From positions 1 to 47,201 of the IMG/VR virus record IMGVR_UViG_3300033571_002502: a stretch of DNA of 47,201 nucleotides; one strand, 5' to 3'. The first letter of the stretch is position 1. The number at the start of each line of letters is the position of its first letter. Source of the stretch: a virus. Positions 26,101 through 34,189 of this stretch are shown piece by piece. A model generated the notes under the pieces. The model had not been told where the DNA came from. It was given only the letters and a program-made list of their open reading frames with translations, and ran no database searches. A program made the translations under genes and the position numbers.

Positions 26101-29100
26101 GCCGACTAAATCAATGCGGGGCAAAGAAGTCTCCTATGCACCTGCCGAAGCCAAGAAGATCAAGATCGGTGGTAAAGAGATAGAGATCGAGGCGAAAGTT
26201 ACTGAGCCTGCGGTTGGCACGAAGAAAGAGAAGAGCGAGAAGCAAAAGGCTCGGGAAGCGGTTGAGGCTGAGCGGATCAAGAACACCATCGACATCTCGA
26301 TGGGTAAGAAGGACAAGCTGATCCGTTTCGCACAGAACGCCCAGCGCCCGATCCTCCTCCTGCAAGAGGCTCTCCGTAAGAAGGGAGTGCTTAGCCCGGA
26401 ATACGCCCTGAACGATGCGGTCACTCTGCAAGGGTCTGCCTCTGACGCGCTAGCAAGACAAACCGTGGATCCGATCATCCACGAGTACCAGAACGTGCTG
26501 GAAGACATTGCCAAGAAGTCAGGCGTTGATCTGGACGAAGTTCTGGCTCAGATGGATCGGTACTACGCCGCAATGACTTCTGTCGAGCGTCGCCTTTCCA
26601 AGTTCTTCGAGCGGGCAAAACTCTCTGACGCTGGCACCCGTCGTCGTGAGGTGCTGTTCCGTGCTATCGCTGCGGACAAGGCCGAACTCGCTAAGATCAA
26701 GAAAGATGTGGTCGCTGCTGATGCCGACCTGCTTGGTCTCATCCCGGACGAAATGACTCCGGCTAAAGCCCGTGCGTTGTACAAGAAGATCGAAGAAGTT
26801 GTCCTCACGGACGATGTTGGAAGACTTCAGGACATCAACTCTTCCCAGTTTCAGGTTGCCGCTATTCGTACGGACGATGGGTCCGAGATTGACCTTGACG
26901 TGGATCTCGCGAATAAGATCATCTCTGAGATGGATGCCTATCTCGGCAAGAACCCCGAGATCAAGAAGCTGTACGGGGAGGCGCGAAGACTTCAGAAGGA
27001 TCTGGAAACGACCACGATCAAGCTGAACCGCGAAGCCAACTACGGGTCACCTCAACTTGACATGCTCATGCAGGCCCGGGGCTGGCGGAACTACGTCCCT
27101 CTGCGCGGAGCACCGACCAAGTATCAGCCGGAAGATACCTTCGAGAAGTACGAGGCCGAGCCCCCTGTGACGGGTGCGCTGGTGCAGGCTGAAACCAAGA
27201 CGAAGGGCCGTACTACCGCTGCTGAGAATGCGGTCTTCCGTTCGTTTGCTGAAGCGACCCGTGCGGCAACCCGTCCGTCGCGGACGGAAGTGACCCAGAT
27301 CATCAAGAACCTTGTCGAGAAAGGCTACGTGGCTGGCTCCATCAACAAGCCTGAGAACGCGAGGAAAGAGAAGGGGCCGTCGACGTTCTTGGAGCGGTTC
27401 ATCGAGAACAAAAAGCTGCCGCGCGAAGACAATGTTGTGTACCACTACGGGCCCGACGGGAAAGTGGACGTCATCCGGATCGACAACAAAGATCTGGCAC
27501 GTGCCATCCGTGAGGTTTACCAGAACTCCAACCCGCTGATTGACAGACTCAACTCGGTCACAAGTTTCGTTGGTCGCGGATTCACTCGCTACAACCCGTC
27601 GTTCTGGACTAAGAACTTCGTCGTTGACATCTTGACCAACAGCTTCGTGTTTGCTGCTGAGCACGGAAAAGCAAGCAAGTATCTTTGGCAGGTTGCCAGC
27701 GATCTCGTAGATAACAAGGCTACGGCGAAGGCAATGAACTTCATCCGTATCTACGAGAAAGGCGACAAGGCTTCAATCGAGGCGCTGAATAAACTTGCCG
27801 AGAAAGACAGTTGGTACAAAGACGCGCTTGAGTACGTCAACATCGGTGGCAAGGTCTCGTATATGTCGGGGCTGTCTACCAAGAAGCAGGAAGAGGCGAC
27901 GTATAACCGGCTGGGCCCCAACCGCGTCGTCCGCACGTTGAAGCAATTCGACAGCCTCATCACTCCCATCACCGACGGCCTTGAGTTGGCTGCGCGGGTA
28001 TCTGCCTTCCGTACAGCGCGGACTATCCCTGAGTTTAAGAACGACAAGCGCGGTGCCATTGCCTACGCCAAAAACCTTGCTAACTTCGAGAACATTGGAC
28101 TGCAAGGTAAAACACTCGGCGCGTTGTTCATGTTCTTCCGCCCGTCTGCCACCGGCGCTGTCCGGGCCCTCGACGCTCTGATGAAGGGTAAGCACGGGAA
28201 ACGGACTGCGATCTTAGCTCTCGGCATGGGCTACACCATCGCTGCGCTGTCGCATCTGCTCTCGGGTGATGACGAAGAAGGCCGCAACCGGACGGAGACT
28301 GATGATCCGGATCGGTGGGTGCGTAATTGGCGGATTCATCTCCCCGGTATGGAGAACCCGATTCAGGTTCCTTGGGGCTTCGGCATCGGGACGATTGCTT
28401 CTGTCGGGGCACAGGTCTGGATGCTGCTCCACGGTCGCAACGGCATGGGTGACTTCCTTTCGAACTCATCGTCGGCACTGCGTGAGGGCTTCCTCCCACT
28501 TCCGTTCTCGCAGATCAACTTCTTCGAAAAACCTGTGCAGGCAGTGGTGGACTCCTTCGCGCCGTCGGTTGCTCGTCCCCTGCTCCAGTATGCGTTTAAT
28601 CGGGACTCGCTTGACCGGGAGATCTTCAACTCCACGTTTAGCCGCTACTCGCCCGCGTACCTGTCGAAAGAGAACGTGCCGGAATCAATCAATCAGTTCA
28701 GCCGCGCTCTCTATGACGCATACACGCTGGGTACTGGTTCGCCGCCCAACGAAGAAGTCGAGAAGATTCTGAGCCCGACAGGTATTGGTTTCTTCATGAA
28801 TAACTATCTGTCTGCGATCTACAAGGTCGGCACGGCCATTGACGATACGGTGCGGTATGCCATGTTCGACGGACAGAAGACCCCTGATGCTGTCAAGGCG
28901 TCAATGATCTTTGCCGGGTTCAAAGGCACCTCGGCGAACTACGACTACCAGCAGTTTGACGAAGTCCGTAAACAGGTCAAAGGCTACGAGAGTGCCATCA
29001 AGACCTATGAGCGGAATGGACGCGAGGAGCAGATGGATGCGTACTTGGACAAATACCCGGAGCGCGAGGACGCGGTAAAGATCCTGAACAAGTTTGAAGG

Positions 29101-29260
29101 CGGTGAGCTTAAAAAACTCCGAGCAGAAGCTAACAAAATCCGCACGGAGTTGGCGGACAGCCCTGCCGAACGTCAGGAGGCGTTGAAGCAGAACCGCAAA
29201 GAGCAGAATGAAGCCATGCGTGAGATGACGCTGGAGCTTAAAGAGATCCTCGCAAGGTAG
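23162..29260 (+). CDS. Giant polyvalent internal virion protein with HExxH metallopeptidase-like region and LPD38-like C-terminus
   Basis: 2032 residues, ATG after GAGGTAAAAA. Residues 1-35 hold FQLPDGNYVEFPEGMDPEVA. Residues about 140-330 contain Ala/Gly-rich hydrophobic stretches; 330-580 are Ala/Glu/Thr/Pro low-complexity linker. H869-E-L-I-H873 with a downstream E-F-A-A-E (Glu919 or Glu923) gives a zincin-like active-site pattern. Residues about 1470-1830 (RGFTRYNPSFWTKNF, LAARVSAFRTAR, GALFMFFRPSATGAVRALDAL) match the Large polyvalent protein associated domain 38. A hydrophobic helix (AILALGMGYTIAALSHLL) lies near 1683. Polyvalent proteins are carried in virions or mobile elements and delivered to the host. 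Likely injected with the DNA, with proteolytic or membrane-crossing activity. Last gene of the late block. Confidence 0.78.
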   Translation: MPFFQLPDGNYVEFPEGMDPEVARRLTIAQLAGKHGIKKEAATKGSNILSAGIAGVANTLGIVPGLTGAVTGDYENAPLSGVVKRMREYAREQETPEVTYKKYLIDQAISKASKEGGVSGEAVETLKQLAINPSVTALKLVELIPDIVAAVGTGGIGALAGKAAVKTLAKGAGEEALKKGAVRGAAVGAVGTSALQEGTSTGQEVYEEVLRLELARKTPPEEAKRRAVSAARAATAKQAATTAALGAILPGAEKSLLGVGKGGIRRTALGEAAEEGGTGIAGQLYQNIAAGEVDPSIALSRGVGRAGAEGAVLGGLAGAGSGAVSRAFRTPETAPTPEADPAKEVTDTAIQTAQDQGDVTPEEVDQADATARIADIAAKARTAKEEADKATAEVAEAEKKAVEEGKLPDEITAEAPTTETSTAETPATDVAQTTQAQQAEEKGPETPSADAAATAPGTTPTEVIENAPTGTVAEGSGVGVSVAGEPGGGTGAGRVETSATEGLGEAGVGTGEPTGGEGGEPPSLTATGEGWVVTGEQGQRAPQGKPKRGSARKVQGEAGKYRGMDDSETVPTKSLEELEALPTYSVPERGEKSKEPTQYKNDRGQLDTSRLNTLYKDTVGPVEFEYDTNKLASKIEKLQKLPVASLTEPQRAIRWYAALANSQMGMGTDNIIRAMAFDLADPEALTGAASKNIAPAVTWVRSNLGAKTANDINLTAKKVQTRLEKIESQRRESDTGKAKRTGGRKKVVESDEGVGTKKIRAENVDQLIKRIFTSSKPDFAEKIKRTRETKDPAGKIAESQALDELIQSKNKSTVEALILSRISDLGLKTSIVFDGEVENGRPAKFDPNAGEDGTITFAKDGFSNAVAIHELIHAALDHIIDNPKKLSEEKKVALAKLKNLHEIAKSKLGSEFDIESLKEFAAEAMSNPEFQARLRVISVPVRPFQFVRDLAQSIAKLLGIPSDTSLFPQVVDSIDNLISAPTKSMRGKEVSYAPAEAKKIKIGGKEIEIEAKVTEPAVGTKKEKSEKQKAREAVEAERIKNTIDISMGKKDKLIRFAQNAQRPILLLQEALRKKGVLSPEYALNDAVTLQGSASDALARQTVDPIIHEYQNVLEDIAKKSGVDLDEVLAQMDRYYAAMTSVERRLSKFFERAKLSDAGTRRREVLFRAIAADKAELAKIKKDVVAADADLLGLIPDEMTPAKARALYKKIEEVVLTDDVGRLQDINSSQFQVAAIRTDDGSEIDLDVDLANKIISEMDAYLGKNPEIKKLYGEARRLQKDLETTTIKLNREANYGSPQLDMLMQARGWRNYVPLRGAPTKYQPEDTFEKYEAEPPVTGALVQAETKTKGRTTAAENAVFRSFAEATRAATRPSRTEVTQIIKNLVEKGYVAGSINKPENARKEKGPSTFLERFIENKKLPREDNVVYHYGPDGKVDVIRIDNKDLARAIREVYQNSNPLIDRLNSVTSFVGRGFTRYNPSFWTKNFVVDILTNSFVFAAEHGKASKYLWQVASDLVDNKATAKAMNFIRIYEKGDKASIEALNKLAEKDSWYKDALEYVNIGGKVSYMSGLSTKKQEEATYNRLGPNRVVRTLKQFDSLITPITDGLELAARVSAFRTARTIPEFKNDKRGAIAYAKNLANFENIGLQGKTLGALFMFFRPSATGAVRALDALMKGKHGKRTAILALGMGYTIAALSHLLSGDDEEGRNRTETDDPDRWVRNWRIHLPGMENPIQVPWGFGIGTIASVGAQVWMLLHGRNGMGDFLSNSSSALREGFLPLPFSQINFFEKPVQAVVDSFAPSVARPLLQYAFNRDSLDREIFNSTFSRYSPAYLSKENVPESINQFSRALYDAYTLGTGSPPNEEVEKILSPTGIGFFMNNYLSAIYKVGTAIDDTVRYAMFDGQKTPDAVKASMIFAGFKGTSANYDYQQFDEVRKQVKGYESAIKTYERNGREEQMDAYLDKYPEREDAVKILNKFEGGELKKLRAEANKIRTELADSPAERQEALKQNRKEQNEAMREMTLELKEILAR

Positions 29261-29453
29261 TCATCCGCTTGCGGTGCTCCCAGTCGGAGTTGCAGTCGGC
29301 ATCACAGAAGAGCTTCGCGCCATCCAAGGGCTCACTACAGTTGTGGCAGTAACCTACTGCCGGGAGTCTTGGCGCGTTGCGAATGTTTGAGATGCTGGCG
29401 TCCAACGCACGGCGAACATTCTCCTCTGCCTGTTCAATAAACTTCTCGTCCAT
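29238..29453 (-). CDS. Small zinc-ribbon-like protein
   Basis: 71 residues from the ATG at 29453, which overlaps the previous stop; a TTG at 29456 is the alternative. C36-H-N-C39 and C50-D-A-D-C54 followed by a basic W-E-H-R-K-R suggest one small zinc site. Such proteins resemble DUF2116-type ribbons. It is the last gene of the minus-strand block, and its 3' end overlaps the end of the giant late gene by 23 bases. Confidence 0.65.
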   Translation of the reverse strand: MDEKFIEQAEENVRRALDASISNIRNAPRLPAVGYCHNCSEPLDGAKLFCDADCNSDWEHRKRMTTLRGSL

Positions 29454-29662
29454 CAATCCATTCTCCAGACACGTATTCCGAGGATATCTTCCTCGACTCG
29501 TGTTCTTATAACAACCTTTATCCCGAATTCTTTCGCGGCGGTCCTGACTTTATACGTCAGGAACTCCGTGCTGTTGGTAGGGATGAAGAAGCTCTCTCCG
29601 ACACCCATACCAATAAACGGAAACCGCCAGACCGGTTCTTCAACACGGGTCTTACTCATCAT
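29453..29662 (-). CDS. Small conserved phage protein
   Basis: 69 residues from ATG at 29662, or 68 from the second ATG at 29659, which has better spacing to AAGAGAG. The start lies inside the primase 3' end. FPFIGMGVGESFFIPT, VRTAAKEFGIKVVIRT and GIRVWR form a pattern that I recall in small proteins of many phage replication regions. No function is known. Longer start codons further upstream would run deep into the primase gene and are not used. Confidence 0.65.
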   Translation of the reverse strand: MMSKTRVEEPVWRFPFIGMGVGESFFIPTNSTEFLTYKVRTAAKEFGIKVVIRTRVEEDILGIRVWRMD

Positions 29663-32471
29663 CTCTCTTAGGCAGAACGAACTTGTAGGTCGGTTGCACG
29701 GAAGACTCGACAGCACCTTCCCAACCACCTGCCATCCGCTTCGAGAAGCGAGTCTTCACGAGAATACCCTTGGTGGTGAGTTCTTCCTCGAACGCCCTCC
29801 GACTGAACTGGATATCCGTCAGATAGTTCGAGAGAACCTTCTGCATGACGTAGGTGGTGTTGGTATCCGGCTCGTAGCGGACAGTCAGACCTTCGTAGGA
29901 AGTAGGCGTCTTGATCGGAAGCGAGATCTTTCCACGCTCGCTGTTGATCACCAGCGTGTTGCTGGTGTGCTGCATCAAGAACTCGTTCAGTACGTCGAAG
30001 GCCGTGCCCATGATGTCCGAAGTAGCCTTGGCGGTCTTGGTGAGTTCTTCGAGGAGCTTCTCGTAAATCCGCTCGATGTCGATGTCGTGCAAGCCGAGAT
30101 CTCTGGCAATGTGAGCGCCTGCCATCGTGACGCCAACACCGTTCGACCAGAACCGATCCTTCGACTCAGACTTAAAGTCCTTGCGGAAACGCATCGTGTA
30201 GTGGTTGATCAACTCTTCGGTCTTCTCCTTGTTCGCAAGCACCCAGCGGATAAACACCGGACCAGCGTGCCCGTAGTTTTCCGTCAGCGGCTTGAAGAAC
30301 TCCGCGCCGACTGCGTCGTTGGTAAGGATGCTCGGCTTGAAGACTTGGAACTCCATCAGACGTGCCGTCTCTCCGTCCGTCTGCGATTTGAACTTAGCCA
30401 GCTTGTCGTAGATCGATGCGTTCCCGCTGAGCAGGGCCATGCTCGACCAGTCTTCGAAGTGCTCACGCTCGATATTTGCCGAGGACTGCATCCGGCCTTT
30501 GGTCTTACCCGAAGAGAAATGATAGATGAACTCAGACAGTTCATGACCCTTCTTGTTCGTCGCCTCGTCGATGCCGAGGGGGGTGTTCTTCAGCACAGCA
30601 GCACGTTGCCGAGCAGCAATCAGCGTAGTGTCAGCGAGCATCGCCTTGTCCGAGCCCCAGATACTGATCGCTGCGCGGATCGCCGAGGTCTTGCCGGAAC
30701 CTGCCTTACCGAACAGATTAACCGCGATACCATTCAGGCCGGTGAAGGGCATCAGCACGGAGCCAAAGCCAGCCAGCGCAGCGAAGGCGTGCAGTTCGAA
30801 ACCGGGAAGATTGAATCGGTTGAACGACTTTTTCCATGCTTCGAACGACCCCTGCGGCTTCTGGAATGCCGCCAGCATACGGCTCGTGGGCGAGGCGGGG
30901 CAACGCAAGCTAGAACCATCCGGAAAGATTTCTTCCTCGCCCCAGATGTAGGACTCCATATTGTCCGTCCATCCAAGTTGGTCGCGCATCTTCGTAGCGG
31001 CCTTCTGTTTCTGCAAGAAGCCGGTCCATTTAGTGGTGTATTCCATAAGTTTCTCCATCTGTTTGGGAAGTGCGGCTACGCCATTCTTTGCGTAGATCTC
31101 GCGAAGCTCAGTAATTGATACAACGTCCTTGAGCGGGACGTAAAACTCGTTCACCCCATCCATAGGAAGGTGCAGGCGTACAAGCAGGCACTCTCCGTCT
31201 TTGGCGCTCACCGACCGATCAACAATCTCGATGTCGTGTTCATAGACAAGTACGGGGTCCTGCTCGATCTTCTTCTTGGTCTTCTTGTCGTATTCCACGG
31301 GAGGCATCCAGTAGATGCCGCCATTCGCACCCCGAACAAACGGGAACAGGTCAGGCGGAAACTCTTTAGACCTCCGGTGGACTACGGGTGCTTCTCCCTC
31401 TTCTCCTTCTTCGATCTCGACTACGGGTTCAGGCTTCTTGAACGTACGACCTAACTGGATGGGCGAAGTGATTTGACCCCGGTGCTGGCATCCATCGCAT
31501 CCTCCGGGACTGCTCTCTTCAAAGCTCTCACACCGGTAGGGCCCTGCGGTATCTGCGGCCTTGCGCTCGGTTTCCTCGAAGGAGTATTCGGGGTGCCCCT
31601 CCGAAAGTCTGTGTATGGCTGTAGCGCCATCAGAACAGCGGACGGCGACAGATAAACAAGCTCGCCACAGTGGATAGTCGCAAGTAGTCGGGGACTCGAC
31701 GGCTTTCTTGATTTGTGCACAACCCTCATCCTTGATGCTTTTGATGACGATCTTGGAAAACTTGCTCTCAAAATTACTGGCGTTCAGGAACGCACGGCTG
31801 TTCTCGTCCAAGCCTTTGTGGGCCTTCGCGAGGATGGGGTCGGGCCCCATACCGATACCTGCGGATTCGCACTCGGCGTTGATGATGCCGCTGAGTCTCT
31901 CGAAGTCATAACTTACAACTTCGGTCAGTAATTCTGCGGGCTTGGGCTCGTCTGAGTTGTAGTTCAGGGTACCCGGTGCACGAAGGATCCGCGCGGCGTC
32001 AGCAGTGACGCTCCGGTCGATCATGAACTTATGGTGACTGCACAGCATCTTCAGCTTGTTCGCAGCCTGCACCCAATCCTTGGTGTCGATCTCCGCGTCG
32101 AAAGGCCAGTACGCATGCACCCCGTTGCCCGAGTCGACGACCATCGGGCGGGGGAACTTCACCTTCTTGCAAAAACCAATCAGGGACTCTAAGGCTGCTT
32201 CTTTGGACTCGTAGGTATCACCGCCCTTGCAATCAAGGTCTACGAAGAAACTGCGCATCGAGTGGCAGTTAGCGGCACTACGTTTGCTATCGTCAAAGAA
32301 AGAGCCAAGCGCGAAATAAACATTCCGCCCCTGATTACCGATCTCTTCTACCTTCTCGCCAACCTCCTTCGCACTCTGCAACCAGTAGTGCTTTACGATA
32401 CCTTTTTTATCAATTGCCGCTACGCAATGCACTCCCCGTGCTGGTAGCACTGTCTCGTAGAAGTTCATCAT
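29652..32471 (-). CDS. Primase-helicase: AEP/PrimPol-type primase fused to DUF927-like ATPase
   Basis: 939 residues from the ATG at 32471. Residues 70-90 hold SFFVDLDCKGG, with the D-x-D metal pair (Asp78 and Asp80) of archaeo-eukaryotic primases; ILRAPGTLNYN near 163-173 and a GNGVHAYWPF segment fit the same fold. The central region has zinc-type Cys residues (GGCDGCQHRG). GKAGSGKT (588-595) is Walker A of a DUF927-type helicase domain, followed by GIDEAT, a plausible Walker B. The C-terminus has a winged-helix-like end. It would both prime and unwind DNA at the phage replication fork. A GTG at 32498 sits inside a terminator hairpin and is unlikely as start. The ribosome binding site is weak. 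Confidence 0.87.
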   Translation of the reverse strand: MMNFYETVLPARGVHCVAAIDKKGIVKHYWLQSAKEVGEKVEEIGNQGRNVYFALGSFFDDSKRSAANCHSMRSFFVDLDCKGGDTYESKEAALESLIGFCKKVKFPRPMVVDSGNGVHAYWPFDAEIDTKDWVQAANKLKMLCSHHKFMIDRSVTADAARILRAPGTLNYNSDEPKPAELLTEVVSYDFERLSGIINAECESAGIGMGPDPILAKAHKGLDENSRAFLNASNFESKFSKIVIKSIKDEGCAQIKKAVESPTTCDYPLWRACLSVAVRCSDGATAIHRLSEGHPEYSFEETERKAADTAGPYRCESFEESSPGGCDGCQHRGQITSPIQLGRTFKKPEPVVEIEEGEEGEAPVVHRRSKEFPPDLFPFVRGANGGIYWMPPVEYDKKTKKKIEQDPVLVYEHDIEIVDRSVSAKDGECLLVRLHLPMDGVNEFYVPLKDVVSITELREIYAKNGVAALPKQMEKLMEYTTKWTGFLQKQKAATKMRDQLGWTDNMESYIWGEEEIFPDGSSLRCPASPTSRMLAAFQKPQGSFEAWKKSFNRFNLPGFELHAFAALAGFGSVLMPFTGLNGIAVNLFGKAGSGKTSAIRAAISIWGSDKAMLADTTLIAARQRAAVLKNTPLGIDEATNKKGHELSEFIYHFSSGKTKGRMQSSANIEREHFEDWSSMALLSGNASIYDKLAKFKSQTDGETARLMEFQVFKPSILTNDAVGAEFFKPLTENYGHAGPVFIRWVLANKEKTEELINHYTMRFRKDFKSESKDRFWSNGVGVTMAGAHIARDLGLHDIDIERIYEKLLEELTKTAKATSDIMGTAFDVLNEFLMQHTSNTLVINSERGKISLPIKTPTSYEGLTVRYEPDTNTTYVMQKVLSNYLTDIQFSRRAFEEELTTKGILVKTRFSKRMAGGWEGAVESSVQPTYKFVLPKRDDE

Positions 32472-32484
32472 TGGCTCAGGGCGA

Positions 32485-32509
32485 GAAAAGGCCAGCACGG
32501 GGCTGGCCT
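32485..32509 (-). terminator. Intrinsic terminator or attenuator before the primase gene
   Basis: On the minus strand, an 8-bp stem (AGGCCAGC with GCTGGCCT), 5-base loop CCCGT and TTTTC lie between the HTH gene (ends 32530) and the primase start (32471). The T tract is short, so read-through is likely. It may lower primase expression relative to SSB. Confidence 0.7.
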
Positions 32510-32529
32510 GTGGGGGGCGGGAAAATCCC

Positions 32530-32853
32530 TTACGAAATTCTCAAACTACGGAGGTAGTCGATCCCCGTTTCTCGATCCTTAGCCGGAAGAACTCCAGACT
32601 CCAAGTCCCGGATAATAATCTCCGTCAACTTGTGCGCTGCACCAGCCTTCTCCGTGCGGATCACCGTGCCTTTGAACCAAGAATTCAGGGAGGCCCTCGT
32701 GACGTTGAGGTGCTCCGCGATCTCGCTGCTAGGCAGGTTCGCCCGGATACAAGCTTTGGCAAGACGCATGCTGATCGAGTCCTCAGTGGACTCCATGACC
32801 CGTGCAATCGTAGCCTTGGAATATCCCCGGGCTTTGTTCTTAGTGACGTTCAT
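32530..32853 (-). CDS. Helix-turn-helix protein, putative regulator
   Basis: 107 residues. Residues 32-64 (AKACIRANLPSSEIAEHLNVTRASLNSWFKG, read in pieces) form a clear helix-turn-helix, with recognition helix TRASLNSWF. The rest is charged and helical. ATGA overlap with the SSB-like gene. Between SSB and primase, with a terminator right after it, an autoregulatory or replication-timing role is plausible. The family is not named. Confidence 0.75.
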   Translation of the reverse strand: MNVTKNKARGYSKATIARVMESTEDSISMRLAKACIRANLPSSEIAEHLNVTRASLNSWFKGTVIRTEKAGAAHKLTEIIIRDLESGVLPAKDRETGIDYLRSLRIS

Positions 32854-33725
32854 TCGTCATCCTCGTCGCTGGCCCACTTGGACAGTGCGGACTTGAGCTT
32901 GTCATCCTTATTGATGACGGGCTCTTCGCGGGGCTTAGCCTGACGGCGGACGGGTGCCTCGTCCTCGTCTTCTTCGACCACAACTGCCTTGGCCTTGGGC
33001 GGCAAAGCCTTAACTTTATCGGTCTGAGCCACGGTCAAACGAATAGCTGCGAGAGCGGCGGGACGCTCACCGAGTTCGCGAACAGCCTCGTAATCCTCCT
33101 GCTCCAACGGACGGGTCGGACGGAAGGTCAACTTGGGAACAGGCGACTTGGTGTCGAACTTCATCTCAGTAACGACTGCACCGACCGGCACGTTGTGCCC
33201 AGCGAGGTACTGCACGTACTGCTTGAACGGCCACTTGTTCTGCTCACCCTTGCCGAAGTAAGAGGTCGCAGGCAGCACCATCTGGTACACGTCGCCATTC
33301 AGATCATCGGCCAGAGCAACCGCAAGGCGGTGACTATAACGGCAAGCACGGGACTCTCCTTCTCCAGAACCTTTGATGTTCTGCGGGCAGTTAGCGCAGG
33401 AAGAGGCCTGCGGATCTTCCACGGCGGGATCAGGCTTCTCGCTGTCCGACGACCAGCAGATGGGGCGCACGGTCTCGCCCTCTTTGTAAGAGCCCTCGTA
33501 GTAGGTGCGCGAGGTTTTGTGTGCCATCCGAACGACCACCACATCCATAGCGCGGTCTTCATTAACGGCGATCTCTTTGCCGTCGACGATCATGCGGAAC
33601 ACGTTGCCCTTGATCGAGATACGCTTGGCACCGGCATTACCGGCAACAGCTTTGGTGTCTTCGTCGAGGGTGACGTTCTTGAGGTAGGCGGGCAGGCCAC
33701 CTTTGAAAATAGCGAGGTCGGTCAC
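32850..33725 (-). CDS. Putative single-stranded DNA-binding protein
   Basis: 291 residues. The N-terminal region is beta-rich; CWSSDSEKPDPAVEDP followed by SSCANCPQN and CRYSHRLAV gives four Cys/His ligands of a possible zinc site (about residues 88-131). The tail is disordered, Lys/Pro-rich and ends acidic (KWASDEDDE), as in gp2.5-type SSBs that recruit polymerase and helicase. Neighbours are helicase, primase and polymerase. I infer SSB function from tail, context and abundance of this family in phages; an OB-fold is not proven. Confidence 0.65.
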   Translation of the reverse strand: MTDLAIFKGGLPAYLKNVTLDEDTKAVAGNAGAKRISIKGNVFRMIVDGKEIAVNEDRAMDVVVVRMAHKTSRTYYEGSYKEGETVRPICWSSDSEKPDPAVEDPQASSCANCPQNIKGSGEGESRACRYSHRLAVALADDLNGDVYQMVLPATSYFGKGEQNKWPFKQYVQYLAGHNVPVGAVVTEMKFDTKSPVPKLTFRPTRPLEQEDYEAVRELGERPAALAAIRLTVAQTDKVKALPPKAKAVVVEEDEDEAPVRRQAKPREEPVINKDDKLKSALSKWASDEDDE

Positions 33726-34135
33726 TTGGATTTCCTTTTGGTCACAACAATTGAAAATTCCCGATTGATGTTCATGCCCGGGGGGCGAAGCTCGGGATTG
33801 GTCTCCAGAAACTGCTTCATGTTGGTCTGATGCAGACGTTTCTCGAACAACTCCAGTGCGTCATTCTCCTTGACGAAAGTCTTGAACGAATCCCAGTCGC
33901 TGCACTCGAACCGTTCTTTGATGACACGGGACACCGTGCCGTACTTGGTCTTCACGCTATCGACCGACGCGCTTTTGCAGAAGCCAAGGAGCGCGGACTT
34001 TATCATGTCCAACTGCCCCGCGAGCCCTGCGTCTTCCGCTTCGTACTCCCGGAGCAGCTTCGCCCGAGCCTCACGAATCTTGATGTACGCCTTGGTCAGA
34101 TCTTCAAGAGAGAAGTCCGTTGTTGCCTCTGACAT
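33722..34135 (-). CDS. Conserved phage protein, possibly Gam-like
   Basis: 137 residues, strong ribosome binding site TAAGGAG. The N-terminus is a helical hairpin (LTKAYIKIREARAKLLREYEAEDAGL), followed by SVKTKYGTVSRV, FKTFVKENDALELFEKRLHQ and LRPPGMNINREFSIVV. The helical start and KTKYGTVS turn recall Mu-Gam-type end-binding proteins, but the similarity is only at the level of layout. First gene after a consensus promoter and just before SSB, so an early DNA-associated role is likely. Confidence 0.55.
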   Translation of the reverse strand: MSEATTDFSLEDLTKAYIKIREARAKLLREYEAEDAGLAGQLDMIKSALLGFCKSASVDSVKTKYGTVSRVIKERFECSDWDSFKTFVKENDALELFEKRLHQTNMKQFLETNPELRPPGMNINREFSIVVTKRKSK

Positions 34136-34161
34136 TGTGCACTCCTTACAAAGGGATCTCT

Positions 34162-34189
34162 ATTTTATAGACTATGGGGCCTTTGTCAA
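34162..34189 (-). promoter_or_regulatory. Strong sigma70-like promoter for the SSB-primase operon
   Basis: On the minus strand, TTGACA (34189-34184), 16-base spacer, TAAAAT (34167-34162), the best promoter match in the window (6/6 and 5/6). It overlaps the last codons of the helicase gene and drives the genes from 34135 leftwards. Confidence 0.85.

Noticed and set aside
29568-31118. 516-codon plus-strand open frame
   Set aside because: It is the antisense of the primase-helicase, whose Walker A, D-x-D and other motifs are clear. The antisense product has no motif or ribosome binding site.
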